DNA of 64,000 bases from Psilocybe azurescens (GCA_023853785.1 JAJIRX010000924.1:1-64000); one strand, 5' to 3'. Shown: positions 13,221 to 24,244, counted from the stretch's first letter. The notes: generated by a model not told the origin, from the sequence alone. Translations and numbers: made by a program.

Positions 13221-14778
13221 TTAGAGTAAAGTAGGCAAAGTAGCTAACATCGATTTCCAGATGTTGTACGCAACGAAAGGGAGCATGATTCCCAAAATAA
13301 CCCACATTGGCATGACGAAGAACACCGCGGGATCCCTCCAAGAGTGTTTGAACACTGTAACGATGCCTGCGAGAATACTAACCATTGAGAAGGAGATCAT
13401 GAAAATGACGCCCGATATATGGAAAGCCAAGTGAAAAGCGATTCGAAGAACTGGTTGATAATTAGGAGATCTGTTTAGTTGATTCCTCAGAGGTGAAGAC
13501 GATGTTGAAGTAGCTTACACGACTTTGTCCTCTCCCAATTGGTACGTATCGTATTCGAGGTTTGGATAGATATGGACAACGGGTCATCATCCATTGAAGG
13601 AAAGACAAGACGTAGAGCCATAAAAATCGGACGGCGAATAGCGCGTATGATCCTCCGCAACACCCCCGACTTTGCTATGATATTGTTCGCTGCCGGCCTC
13701 GAGAGCTGTAAAATCGCGAAAATGCCAAGACCAATGACTGCGAGAAAACACTCTTGCAGCCAGAACTTGAAGCCCGCAGCCTGCCAGGATTCGAAATATT
13801 CTTCCATAGTGACCGTAGACCTATCCTCTGGTAGAGAACCGAAATCCCACTGAGGGTCGGTAGTGAACTGATACAGGATATACGTCCAGAGGGCGGTCCA
13901 TGCCGAAGAAAGTACTATGCCCACACTGTACATCATCCCTCGATTAACTGCAAATAAAATAGGTTGCACTACGAAGTATATACCAGAGTAATAGTTCATA
14001 CCTGAATATAACACCTCCGACTGGTCTCTACTAAAGAAACCAGGCAATACATTCGACGAATTATACTCGTACAAACCCAGGATATAAAGTCTATCACACA
14101 GATTGTCAGCGCGTCTCTCATACAATGACAGCAAGGACGACTTGCAAAGTAGTTATCGGTACGCCTATAGCCCAATCCGTCCAAGTGGCTGCGGCCGATT
14201 GGTTGGCATACCCGAGCATAGCTTTCGACACCCCAAATGCAAATGACAGAACTGCAGACAATAATTCGGTAGGGAGTGATGTCGGGATTGGCAGGCTTGA
14301 AATAAGAGATAGAGTCAGATGTAAACTCGTCGGAAACGTATTCAGGACGGGCTATTGAGAATAACGCAAGGAGCTTCCAGACGAGGTCCATACAGTCTGG
14401 CTTGAAAAGTCGTGACAGAGACGAAGGTACGTCCTCTCGAGATTCATAGGCGCTAAGAGCGAAGAAACTATCCTCATATAATTAGTTACGAATGTATGTA
14501 GAGAGTTTATAGAGCGCACATCACCGATAGAAACGTCCCAGCTACCCATTCTAACGTAGTGGACACTATAGCTCCTCCTTTTGAGTTACAATGACCTTGG
14601 CAGTCCCCAGTCCAACCGTGGTAGTAAGTATAGCAAGTCGATACGGCGTGATCTTTGGATGCCAGGACTTTTCAGTCCGATTCAAAAGCGAATCATGGTA
14701 TGGTGGATACGATGAGTAGCTAGTATGAGAGGGGTTCTGAGAGGGGTTCGATGGGTATACGACATGTCCTTCGGTCAT
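13221..14778 (-). CDS. Multi-pass membrane protein, copy 1 (possible frameshift in exon 1)
   Basis: Minus-strand multi-exon gene for a hydrophobic protein of a type found in many Agaricomycete genomes, function unknown. It starts at ATG 14778 (MTEGHVVYPSNP) and ends at the TAA at 13221. Two halves look internally repeated: an N-terminal HPKITPYRLAILTTT block and a later NPDITPYRIIV block, each followed by a Lys-Ala pair and a [ED]W-x2-G motif. A 215-codon central segment with several membrane spans is open (13487..14134), and a final exon gives more spans. In exon 1, near 14570, this copy and the copy ending at 49542 lack one T that the 43125 copy has, which produces an early stop. Either the first two are broken or the splice pattern differs. 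Divergent from H1. Confidence 0.6.
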
Positions 14779-14930
14779 GCGCGGTCTTTGCAGCTAGTGT
14801 GTTTGTACAATGAGACTGCGAGTCTAAAACACAAAAACGTTTTAAAATACCGCGATGTAGGAAGTTTTGGTTGTAATGAGACAATGGATAGTTAGTTAAC
14901 AGTTGGGCTCTGAGCGTAAGGTGGCGTGGC

Positions 14931-15670
14931 AACTGGCGTTCCTCTCCCACCGTCTCACATTCCTTAAAAGGAAATATGTACAATTTAAGGATACATAGTT
15001 ATTTATAACCGTCAACGGAAAATGCCGGTTAGGTGGAGTGGTTAATGGTCCGAGTTATTTGATGTGTGCTCGATGGTTCAATTCCCATTAAATGCATTTT
15101 TTGTTAATTTTTTTTTTTGTTTTTCATATTAAGGCAATTTTCCAATTGCCATAAGTATTTTTAATACTGCTTTTAGCTATGTTAGACATTGTTAGATAGT
15201 TACAGGGCATAGGAGGTTAGAGCTAGGGCTTAGGTATCCATTTCTCTCAATACAGTAGCATATTCTCAGTTAGGTTGCAGAGTTAGCGTGGCTGGTTATG
15301 TTAGGTGATTAGTGTACATTTTTTTCTTTGAATCTTTTTATTATTGTGCAATAAGCAGACGTGGGCTAAGATGCGCAGGTGTAGATGTACACCACTCTGC
15401 ACTATTGTATCTACTAGTGCTCAAAACATAGAGAGCAACAAACTTATATATCTATGGGTCTGTTTGTAAGGTATAGGGAGATTTAAATTAAGGCTCATTA
15501 TGAGCCAGGGGTTAGTGTAGGTCAGATTGCTTGAGAACACACATAGGCGCGTCCTTGAGCGCACACATAGGCAATGTCCTGTCGTGCGATTACCAAATAA
15601 GGTAAATCGGTGATCTCCGACGCATCACGTGTAACTGAAAATGTGAGACGGTGGGAGAGCAAGGACAGTT
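14931..15670. mobile_element. 740-bp non-autonomous MULE-like element with 9-bp target duplication
   Basis: The ends form an imperfect 31-bp terminal inverted repeat: AACTG at the tip, and the inner 20 bp CTCTCCCACCGTCTCACATT perfect at both ends (14942 onward, and inverted to 15659). The element is flanked by the 9-bp direct repeat TGGCGTGGC (14922..14930 and 15671..15679). The homologous spacers at 43269..43277 and near 19711 show the same site uninterrupted, which proves insertion. A 9-bp duplication with long inverted repeats fits Mutator-like elements. There is no transposase gene inside; the interior is AT-rich and contains a tRNA-like stretch. Confidence 0.85.
15024..15096 (+). other. 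tRNA-like sequence with A and B box (pseudo-tRNA or Pol III promoter)
   Basis: Inside the MULE-like element, TTAGGTGGAGTGGTTAATGG resembles a tRNA D-arm/A box, and about 40 bases later GGTTCAATTCC matches the B box/T-loop. It is followed by T-runs suited to Pol III termination. I could not fold a complete acceptor stem, so this is not a functional tRNA call. It may be a captured tRNA fragment or a SINE head. Confidence 0.3.
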
Positions 15671-15679
15671 TGGCGTGGC

Positions 15680-16378
15680 TCGCTGTTCAATTCGGCATCT
15701 CGGACCTTGAACCTACTTACCTTGTACCTACCGTATTCACAAGTGCCCTCACTTTTCATTCAGTGTACGTTGATATCCTAGCCACATTTATACGGGTGAG
15801 ATTAGATAAAAGCTAACTCGAATGTTGAAGTGCTTGGAATGTGTCCTAGCTTCAGTATCGGGGCAGAGAGCAAAGTGATCTTATCTGATTATTAAGATCA
15901 ACTGCATCAAAAATTGCCAATTCACCGTGTTGTTCAAACGCCGTTTGCTATGTTTTCGACCTCATTGTTTCACAGCACTCAATCTCATTCAGTCGGCATT
16001 CAATATTCAGGCTTCAGAGGGTTCTTACTATTTCAACAAACCGATCGACATTCATCGATCATCTTTAATCCAACCGAAATTTTTAAATGTTGGATTCTTA
16101 CAATACAATGCAAGATACGATCCTCCGCCGTTAATAAATGGTTGATCGTCACTGCACTGCGTCACCTTACTGATCTCGTCACCCATAAACTCAATACACG
16201 CCGTTTGTGCATGGACTATGCACCTTCTCCAGTATGTCTTTTGCGCGTCTCTTTCCAAGGCATCCTACACTCCCTACAATCCCTACCGTTGTTACCTTTG
16301 TGTCGCCTCTGAATACTTGGTGACTATTGCCGTAAAGCGTCCGCGACTTTCAATAGCTTTGCGCCTTCCCAAACGTAT
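15680..16378. repeat. Duplicated spacer between membrane gene and H1
   Basis: This intergenic spacer is shared with 44657..45336 and, for its first ~210 bases, with 19691..19903. Shared landmarks are TTCGGCATCTCGGACCTTG, the stretch around the CACAAGT site used by the MITE at 43336, and CCTAGCTTCAA. No gene seen. It presumably holds the promoter of H1. Confidence 0.6.
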
Positions 16379-17924
16379 ATGGAATTCACAGAAGTTATTC
16401 TGGATGCTCCTGCTAGCATACATCTTCGCGAACTGGCAGACTTGACCTCGCACGTCTACAAGCTTCTGCGACCCTGGTGTTTCTCGGAACAGTCGTGAGC
16501 ATTTATATCTCTAGTCTCCATGATTTTCTCATATATCTTCTAGTGGCCTCGCAATATTCAAGCCAATAAGAGTCCAAGCTCTCTCCTACGTACAAGCCAT
16601 TGACTTCAGTATCACGGTTGCTCAAAACGGGTTCAATTTCTGCGAAGACGTGCTAGCTTTGCAGACCTCCTCGATTCGAGTGATGAGATACAGCGTCAAG
16701 ATTATCTCTGAGAACTAGTCGGTTTGGAACAACAGGCAGCAGAAAACGCAGCAAAGGCCGAGGCTAAGTTTAGGAATGTGCGAATGATAGTTGGGAAGGT
16801 TTGGTTAACATTTATTTGCGTCGGTACCCTCATTTGACGTTCTTCTGTATAGCTTGTTCGGGACGCTCAGAAACAACAATCCATGAACGCATCTAAATCT
16901 AGTTTGTAATCGGTTTCACGCTTGCTGAGCATTGCTAACTACCACGATTGCAGGCGAAAAACAGCTGAAATTTTTCGAAGAAGGTATAACCGTCCTCGAA
17001 AGCTTCTCTGCCTACATCTCGATATATATTTCATGGTGGACTACAACGTATATGGGCCACAAATCCCAGGTTACGTGGTTCGATCCCGTCGTAGTCCGGT
17101 ATAATACAGCCGGAAATCAGGGCTATATAAACAAGTGGAAGCAATTACGCCAGGAGTATGTTGACTATACTCCCAAGGTTTTGTCCTCATCTTTGATCTA
17201 AGCATCAGGATTGCTGACGGCAAAATGTACAGATACAGTCCATCCAAAACGCCAATTCAGATTTCATAATCGGTCTGAAAAATCAAAATATGCAAGACAC
17301 CACGCCCTCCCAATCTCCAGGGATAGATGCTGATAATACGGTATCCATTAAACCTCCAATCGAAAGTCAGGTTACGAAGCACGTGTTCAGTATTTTGCAA
17401 GACACGCCCAAACTGAAATCTACCATTCTTACGGAACAAGCTGTTGCGTTGGAAGACACCCGCAAGGTTAGTCCCCAACTCGCTCTTGAAGCGGTGGATT
17501 TGATGCACGAAGAGTATGTTGACTATACTCAAGGTTTCGTTCTCATCTTTGATCTAAGCATTAGGATTACTGACGGCAAAATTTACAGATACAGTCGATC
17601 CAAAATACCAATTCAGATCTCATAATCGGTCTGAAATATCAAAATATGCAAGACACCACACCTGCCCAATCGCCAGGGATAGATGCTGATAATACGGTAT
17701 CCATTAAACCTCCAATCGAAAGTCAGGTTACGAAGCACGTGTTCAGTATTTTGCATGACACGCCCAAACTGAAATCTACCATTCTTACGAAACAAGCTGT
17801 GGTGTTGGAGGATACCCGCAATGTTAGTCCACAACCCGCTCTTGAAGCAGCGGATTTGATGCGCGAAGAATATGCAACTTATTCCTCGGGAGGGCATCAT
17901 CATAGCCATGGATTCAGGTTGTCT
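16379..17924 (+). pseudogene. H1: helical WW-family gene, inactivated copy
   Basis: Paralogue of H8 (45337) with the same exon skeleton: 16379..16494 (116 nt), 16544..16798, 16853..16901, 16954..17177, 17233..17533, 17589..17924. The conserved features are readable: LRPWCF at the end of exon 1, AQNGF in exon 2, and YISWWTT followed by KWKQLRQEYVDYT in exon 4. Exons 5 and 6 are tandem duplicates of one ~300-nt exon. Lesions: a missing T in a T-run in exon 2, a CGA-to-TGA stop (CTGAGAACTAG region, about 16710), and a 2-base loss at the end of exon 5. Function of the family is unknown (see the findings). The four-helix gene follows immediately and overlaps its last exon. Confidence 0.75.
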
Positions 17925-18650
17925 GTATGAGACAACGGCGAAGTAGCGGGGAATATATTCAAAGAAAACTGACTTTGCTGGTTTTTGCTTAGATATTGCG
18001 CAGTCCGTTGCTTCTGTACTGGGCACTGCTGTCGATATTGGGCATGAAGCACTTTACGTAGGAGTGGAGTTCTTGGACCTTGTACCCGTTCCTGGCTTGC
18101 AAACTGCTGCAAAGACCCTCCTCAAAATATGGGATGCTGTGCAGGATGCCGACGTACGATGTTTCGCCTAAGATTAAGCGTGTTGCTCTATCTAACGATG
18201 GTTCCAACTTCCATAGATTATCGACCTTGAATGTCTTGGACTCATCAAACGTTGTGCGGAAATTCTTTTGTTGATCCGCGAGATCGTCCATGAAGCTGGG
18301 GATCAGATTTGCATCAAATTGCGTAGGCCTCTCGTCGCGTTGGAAGAGTGACTAGTATACTTACGATCCTCCTTGTTCATTGGCTCATCTTCCCAAAAGA
18401 TGTTTTAACGGCATATGTTGCTTCGTGCTCGAGTTAAAAACACGTCCCTGGGCAAAGCGATGGTTAAAACGTGACGAGATTCACAGAGTCATTAACGCTG
18501 GCCACCGAAAACTCGATGACGCCCTCTCGCTATTCAGAGTTAGTGCCATTCGTGACTCGTTAAAACATTCTTTAATATAAGATTTCTTGCCAGGTGTCGG
18601 TTCAAGTCTGTATTTTAAATCAAGTCCAGAAAAACGCGCAGAAAGTATGA
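17908..18650 (+). CDS. Stand-alone MLKL-NTD/RPW8-like four-helix protein, 165 aa
   Basis: Five-exon model join(17908..17917, 17993..18153, 18217..18347, 18400..18538, 18594..18650); all phases agree and no stops occur. The protein begins MDSDIAQSVASVLG and has the hallmark HEALYVGVEFLDLVPVPG, then a Cys-Ala-Glu-Ile-Leu-Leu helix, RWLKRDEIHRVI and LDDALSLF. These match, from memory of the family, the N-terminal four-helix domain of many Agaricomycete NLR-type proteins related to MLKL/RPW8 (membrane-disrupting bundles). Here it ends after the fourth helix with no NLR or kinase part. The in-frame ATG lies inside the last H1 exon in another frame. In the sister locus (45337..47607) the same exons are in frame with the H gene. 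Here one base at the exon edge differs, which breaks that fusion but allows this independent start. Confidence 0.6.
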
Positions 18651-19000
18651 GACCTCTTGATCGCTGATGATGGCAGCGCGGCTGTCTGTTCTGTGATAAG
18701 TGATATGCAATTCGCAAAGGCTCCCTAGCCAAACATTCTGTCCAAAACCCCTTTAGCTGCTCTCACGACCTCCTATACCCGATTATAATTAGTGGCGAAA
18801 TATCTCTCGGCATGTCGTCTTCATATGTGTAATAGTAGGCCAGGTGTTTTTATGAATTCAATTGTGATACAACGATATGTGAGGCCCGGCTTTCTTCAAC
18901 ATCATACGTTCCCATAATATACTTGATTCAGCCCAGCGAGATCATAAGGCCACGATCTTCAAAACAGAACTATAAGAGTTGGAGGAAATCAAAGGTACTA
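18651..19000. other. Duplicated intergenic region
   Basis: This region is shared with 47608..47991. It contains no gene that I can see; it lies between convergent four-helix and membrane genes and probably holds both 3' ends. Confidence 0.5.
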
Positions 19001-19688
19001 TTATCTAGAATACACGTGAAACAAATCTATGTTCAGCGAGCAGTAGGCCAGGTTACTAGCATAGATTTTCCAATGTTGTATGGAATATAAAAAGAGTATG
19101 AGTGAGCTGAGAGTTAACCAGATTGTGGCGTAAAGAAAGGGATCCTTCCAGGAGTATTCCAACATTGGCACAATGCATGTCAAAATGCTGAGCACTGATA
19201 TGGACAGCGTGAAGATGATGCTTGACAAATGGAATCCCAGGTGAAAGGCCACTCGGAGGACTGGATCGTTGGAAGATTAATCACTGGGTAAAGACAATGT
19301 TAAATCAACTTACAAGACTTTATCCTCTCCCATACAACACGTATCGCCTCCGAGGTTTCTGAAGAGATGGACAATGGGTTATCTGGGATTGAAGGAAATA
19401 CGAGATGAAGTGCCCTAATTATAGGGCGGCGAATGGTACGCAATATCCTTCGTACTACACCGGACCTGGCGGCGATATCCTTCGCTATGTGCCTCGAAGC
19501 TAGAAATAGTACGCACGCGCCAAGGCCGATGAGTGCAACTAGGGACTCTTGTAGCCATAACTTAAGAAAAACTGCTTGCCATATTGCGATATGCTCTTGC
19601 AGTGTCGTTGCTTTGACTTTGCCCTCAGGTAGAGGAACTAAAACTGAACCAAAAGGAAATCGGCAGAGAACTGATACAAAATATTGTT
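19001..19688 (-). pseudogene. Multi-pass membrane protein, 5'-truncated copy
   Basis: The C-terminal exons match the copy at 47992..49542 closely up to about 19685 (GATACAAAATAT). There the sequence jumps to the spacer normally found upstream of the gene (TTAAGAGCTGAGCGCTGAGG, as at 43245). Thus roughly 0.9 kb with the start codon and first spans has been deleted. The remaining part still shows hydrophobic spans, but no start. Confidence 0.8.
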
Positions 19689-19690
19689 AG

Positions 19691-19903
19691 TTAAGAGCTG
19701 AGCGCTGAGGTGGCGTTGCTCGGCGTTCAATTCGGCATCTCAGACCTTGAACCTACTTACCTTGTACCTACCGTATTCACAAGTACCCCTTCACTTTTCA
19801 TTCATTGTATGATGATATCCTAGCCATACTTGTACGGGTGAGAGTGGATAAAGGCCAACTCGAATATTGAAGTGTTTGGCATATGTCCTAGCTTCAACAA
19901 CCT
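19691..19903. repeat. Third copy of the H-gene spacer (empty transposon sites)
   Basis: This fragment of the spacer is also found at 15680 and 43245/44657. It carries the uninterrupted target of the MULE (TGGCGTTGC near 19711, one mismatch) and of the MITE (CACAAGTACCCC near 19780), so it is a natural empty-site control for both insertions. Confidence 0.75.
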
Positions 19904-20440
19904 ATTTCTGTGGACTATACGTAGCGGCAACAATGGTTGCCCTCCATCGCATCCAACCAGGAGCCGATTGTGGGTTCACGATTGTCCGAGCTACGGGTAT
20001 ATGCCATCTGGTATGCGCCCTCACTTTAATTTGATGACTCACACCCAATCTCACGATGCTGTAGAGTCTCTCGTACTATCCATTGGCCCACGTATTCACT
20101 CGATCGTCGCCCTTCTCATGCGCTCAATTTTTCCAGCACCAACCTGAAGCGAACCCTGCATCTTCGATTTGTTGCTTCCTGCACCTATGCTCGAAAATAT
20201 AGCGAATGAATCAACGGCGATGCTATAGGAACAGTCAGTAGCAAAATTACTGTACATTCTGTCACTGATCCATTCATCGTAGGGCGAAAAATGTTTTAGA
20301 CTTCGCTCACAATCCTCCTCCCCTCGGCCGCCGAGATATTTCAAAATAGTCATGTTTATTTCTTAAACACCGACTCAGTGACCCGTGGAATTAAAGCTCT
20401 GCTGGTCGTATCTGAGCAATCAGCTACTCTTCGTTAGGCC
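19904..20440. other. Unassigned region
   Basis: No supported gene. A minus-strand open frame of 85 codons at 20096..20353 has no recognisable family and no repeat or splice support. Confidence 0.4.
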
Positions 20441-20744
20441 TTCAGTCCCAGGCTGCATCTACATAAGCTGATATCACAACTCTCTAGGCAATCTTTCGAT
20501 CTAAATAGATTCGTCCGGGTGAGATTTACCCTGGTGCCTTTGTCTCCCATCAGTGCTGCTCACAATCTGCTGTTGATCACGACCTCATCGGGCATCATAG
20601 AACCGAACGTCCATTCACCTTCTTCTCGGGGCCACATCACCTAAGTTCCCTTGCAGCTGACCAGACTGTCGTATGCGATACATCAATATTCGTACAGTCA
20701 TAATGACTATATGTACAAGGTGTGAATACATAATCCGGGAATCC
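20441..20744. repeat. Shared 3' flank of CLIM-tailed genes (copy 1)
   Basis: About 300 bp directly downstream of the H2 stop. It is also found behind H4 (26040..26341) and H9 (50391..50684), with landmarks CTCTAGGCAATCTTTC, TTTACCCTGGTGCCTTTGTC and GACCAGACTGTCGT. It is probably the 3' untranslated region copied with the tail module. Confidence 0.7.
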
Positions 20745-22616
20745 TTACATAATCAAACAGCAGCATGACCCCTTGGCTGCATTTCTCTTTGCCTCTTCCT
20801 CCGCTCTTCTCTCTCTTGCCTCTTCGTCCTTTCTCCTCGCCTCTTCCTCTCTCCTTGCCTCTTCCTCTCTCCTTGCCTCTTCCTCTCTCCTTGCCTCTTC
20901 CTCTCTCCTTGCCGCTCTCCTTGCCTCTTCCTCTCTCCTTGCCTCTTCCTCTCTCCTTGCCGCTCTCCTTGCCTCTTCCTCTCTCCTTGCCTCTTCCTCT
21001 CTCCTTGCCTCTTCCTCTCTCCTTGCCGCTCTCCTTGCCTCTTCCTCTCTCCTTGCTCTCCTTGCCTCTTCCTCTCTCCTTGCCTCTTCCTCTCTCCTGT
21101 CCTCTTCCTCTCTACTTGGCTCTTCCTCGCTCCCTGTCTCTTCCTCGCTCCCTGGCTCTTCCTCGCTCCTATCTCCTTGGCTCTTCCTCTCTCCTTGCCT
21201 CCTCCCTCCTTGCTTCCTCCTTGATCCTGGCCTCTTCCTTGTTTCTCTCCTTGCCTCTTTCCCGCTCGTCTCCTCTGGCCTCTTCCTTGTTTCTCTCATC
21301 TTCCTCTTCCTTGTTTCTCTCTTTGTCTCTTTCCTGCTCTCTTCCTGTCGCCTCCTTGTTTCTCTCCTTGGCTCTTCCTCTCTCCTTGCCGCTCTCCTTG
21401 GCTCTTCCTCTCTCCTCTCCTCTTCCTCTCTCCTTGCCTCTTCCTCTCTCCTTGCCTCCTCCTCTCTCCTTGCCTCCTCCTCTCTCCTTGCCTCTTCCTC
21501 TCTCCTCCTCTCCTCCTCTTGCCTCCGTTCCTCCGTTCCATCTGCTTTTACTCCCTGTCTCTCCTCTGACCTCTGCCTTTCAACTGCTGCTGCTTCCCAG
21601 ATGCTCTTCTCATCCGTTGATCGCTGTTTTTCGGCGACTTTCCTATCATCGTTACGAGGGAGAGCCTTTTGTGATTTCGAATCCGGAACTGAGCTCGAAA
21701 ACGTCGGGATAATCGTCCTGAACTCGCTCCATCTACAAAATCGGGTCTTCAATATTTGATCTACAATCAAATAAGATTTCTGACCTTGAGTCTATAATCA
21801 CTGTAACTGTCCTTCAAGCTTGTCCATTTCAGAACAGCTGCGTCCATTCCTAACTTGGTGGTCTTCTTTGCCAGACTCTGTATCTTGTTGGCTTGATACG
21901 ATTCCTCCATGTCTTTCTCGGTCCACCAAGAGATATACCACTCCATGAGACGTTCAAAGTCTCCAAGGACAGACAGATTTGTCTGTAACACTACAGAGCC
22001 GGCCTTGGAATATATCACGAGTTTTCTCTGAAAACAATCTACGGCTTACCTGTGTATTCATCTACTTTATCTGCAGCTTGATGCACATCAGGATTCCCCT
22101 GCTCGATACGGCTCAGGGCCTGGTTTTAACATGCAACATTAGAACATAGCAATAGCGATGTAGTGAGTGACTATAACCTACGGCCTTTATTCCCATTCCA
22201 ACATTGTGAAATCCCTCCAATGCTTTCTGTGCATGTTTTTACCCTCCTTCGAAATGTTAATCATTTCAGCTATGTAGCCATCGCGCTCAGCTTGGCTGAT
22301 TTTTGACCATTCCTTTTTCGTTATTGTTAGGCCTTCCTCCGCGGTCGTGTACCCATCTTCGGCCGATTTCAGTGCGTCGTTATATGCCACCACGTAATTT
22401 GCAACTTGTTTGCGCGTTTCTTCCGCTAGTTCAGGTCTGAAGGCCGTTACTCTTGAATCAATACTTATTTTCCTCGATTTATAATGTTGACATACAAAGC
22501 GCTACCGGCACTGATCGTACGTTCGTTCCACTCACGAATAAGTCCCAAAATGAGCGTGTTGACACTTCAACGGCCTTGAGGTCAGGCAGCGAGTCGTGTT
22601 GCAAAGCAGTTGACAT
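20745..22616 (-). pseudogene. H2: chimeric helical WW-family gene with E/R-rich tail and CLIM CaaX end
   Basis: Exons on minus: 22497..22616, 22182..22436, 22050..22119, 21785..21990, 20745..21732. The head matches H10 exon by exon (YISWWTE, KWTSLKDSYSDY), and the fifth exon even starts like H10 (VQDDYPDVFE). It then switches to the tail of the H4/H9 type: AVERQRSEERQ, a Glu/Arg repeat of about 240 residues and the end SCCCLIM. C-L-I-M is a classic CaaX box (farnesyl expected for X = Met), and the two extra Cys could be palmitoylated, giving a membrane anchor. Single-base losses break exon 1 (near 22550), exon 2 (near 22235) and the start of exon 5. It is probably a deletion product that joined two neighbouring genes; it may or may not be expressed. 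Confidence 0.7.
20818..21540 (+). repeat. Polypyrimidine tract of tandem CTTCCTCTCTCCTTGC-type units
   Basis: About 0.7 kb of almost pure C/T on the + strand, built from repeats of GCCTCTTCCTCTCTCCTT (18 bp) and shorter variants. It encodes the R-E-E-E-A-R repeat of the H2 tail on the minus strand. Repeat number is likely unstable, and such tracts can form triplex DNA. Confidence 0.85.
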
Positions 22617-22957
22617 GGTTGGAAGCAGTTAAATGGGGTCAATTGAAGTTGATGCATTTAGAGGCTTCAATTCGGAACATCTTATAATAGAGATCGATGA
22701 GGTTACCACGTGTACATTTTCACATTTTCAATGGTCATAACTGCTGCTTCTAGGCTAATCGATGCAATACATAAACGTGCCATCATGAACCATCCATGCC
22801 ACAATTGAAACATCAGATTATGAATGGATCGCTTCGCAATCTATCAGGACTTGCAGTAGAAGGCGAGGCTTTTACTCAACAGAACTGTATAGATATGACG
22901 TAGAAACGGTATACAAAGACGTGTTGCAGAGGCATCGATCAATTCTGTCTATGGCAC
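22617..22957. other. Intergenic region between H2 and H3
   Basis: Short region shared in part with 55202..55636. No gene seen; it holds the H2 promoter and the H3 3' end. Confidence 0.5.
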
Positions 22958-24244
22958 CTATTTCTTCTTCCCATGCCTTACAGTGGCCACCTGAGATTCA
23001 GGCGTGGTGATGCGTCTGCAGCTCTCGAAAGCTTGTAGGATGCTATCCCTCTTGGTTGTAATGTTTGATCTGCTTGCCAGGGTCCTGGTGGCAAAAGCGA
23101 TCGGCGCGAAAAGCATTGCACTTGGATCAATGTCCGGAAGTCTCCTTGAGTCATAGTTTGAATTATCAGAATCTTTTGGGAGGTCCAGATGGATGTCATG
23201 TCTTCCAAGTGTGCCGTCTTTAACCCAGTTGGATCAACGGACGGGGGCCTCCTTGACTCATGCTTTGAATTATCAGAATCCGTTTGCGATGGCTGGGTGA
23301 CTTTGAGGTCGTCCAGGTGTGCTTTCTTCAACTGCATTTTGAAGTCTGGATTGGTAGCTTGAATCAACCCTATCTGTTGAACCCTGCCGTCAGCAGAGGT
23401 GATGGATATGTACAAGGCGACACCGAACCTTGTACGTGTAGAGAACATATTCCTGACGTAATTCTTTCCATTTCTGTAAAACATCTAGATTCCGAATTGC
23501 ATTATACTTGATTACGACGCTGCTTTGGCGCGTAGCTTGGGACCCATGGCCCATATGCACTATAGTCCACCAAGAAACGTACGTGGAGATACAGAGGGAG
23601 AAGCGTTCGAGAACGGATACACCCTCTTCAAATTCTTTCAACTGTTTCTCACCTGCAATTGTAATATAATAATAGTTAGTAATGTTCGGCAAATGTGAAA
23701 TACATTACAAACTGGATGAAGCAGTCTCATATGTACTCAGGGATTGCTGTTTCCTAGCGTCCCGAACAAGCTATACAGAAGAACGTCAAATGAGGCCACC
23801 GACGCAAATAAGTATTAACCAAACCTGCCCAACTATCACCCGCACATTTCTAAATTTAGCCAGTGCCTTTTTGCGTTTTCTGCTGCTTGTTGTGCCGTAC
23901 CAGCCAGTTCTTCAAGATACTCTTGACGCTGCATCTCATCACTCGAGTCAATGAATTTTGCAAGAGCTATTACGTCTTCGCAGAAGCTGAACCCATCTTG
24001 AGCAGCCGTGATACTGAAGTCAATGGCCTGTACGTAGGAGAGGGCTTGAATTCTTATTGGCTTGAATATTGGGAGGCTCCTAGAAGATATATGAGATATG
24101 TCTGGAGACCTGAAATTTAAATGCTTACGGCTGTTCAGAGAAACACCAGGGCCGCAGAAGCTTGTAGACATGCGATGTTGAGTCCGCCAGTTCGCGAAGA
24201 CGAAGGCTAGCCGGAGCATCCAGAACAACTTCTATGTGTTCCAT
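22958..24244 (-). pseudogene. H3: helical WW-family gene with frameshifts
   Basis: Paralogue of H11, with the same exon plan: 24129..24244 (116 nt), 23825..24079, an exon ending at 23770, an exon with YVSWWTI and KWKELRQEYVLYT, and a last exon to the TAG at 22958. The spacing between the WW pair and the next conserved Trp is 32 residues, as in H11. The conserved start is MEHIEVVLDAPAS and the AQDGF motif is present. A missing A in an A-run in exon 2 (near 23870) and another in the last exon (near 23180) shift the frame. Reading past the second shift restores similarity to the H11 tail and would end in a Lys-rich KKK terminus. No CaaX box. It could be a recent pseudogene or carry two assembly errors. 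Confidence 0.7.

Noticed and set aside
15024..15096. Functional tRNA gene
   Set aside because: A and B boxes are present, but no seven-base acceptor stem could be paired and the anticodon arm is poor, so it is listed only as tRNA-like.
20765..21759. Long plus-strand frames of Leu/Pro/Ser repeats (315-328 codons) opposite H2
   Set aside because: They are the complement of the Glu/Arg repeat. Low-complexity C/T sequence is open in several frames; only the minus frame ends in the CLIM box shared with H4 and H9.
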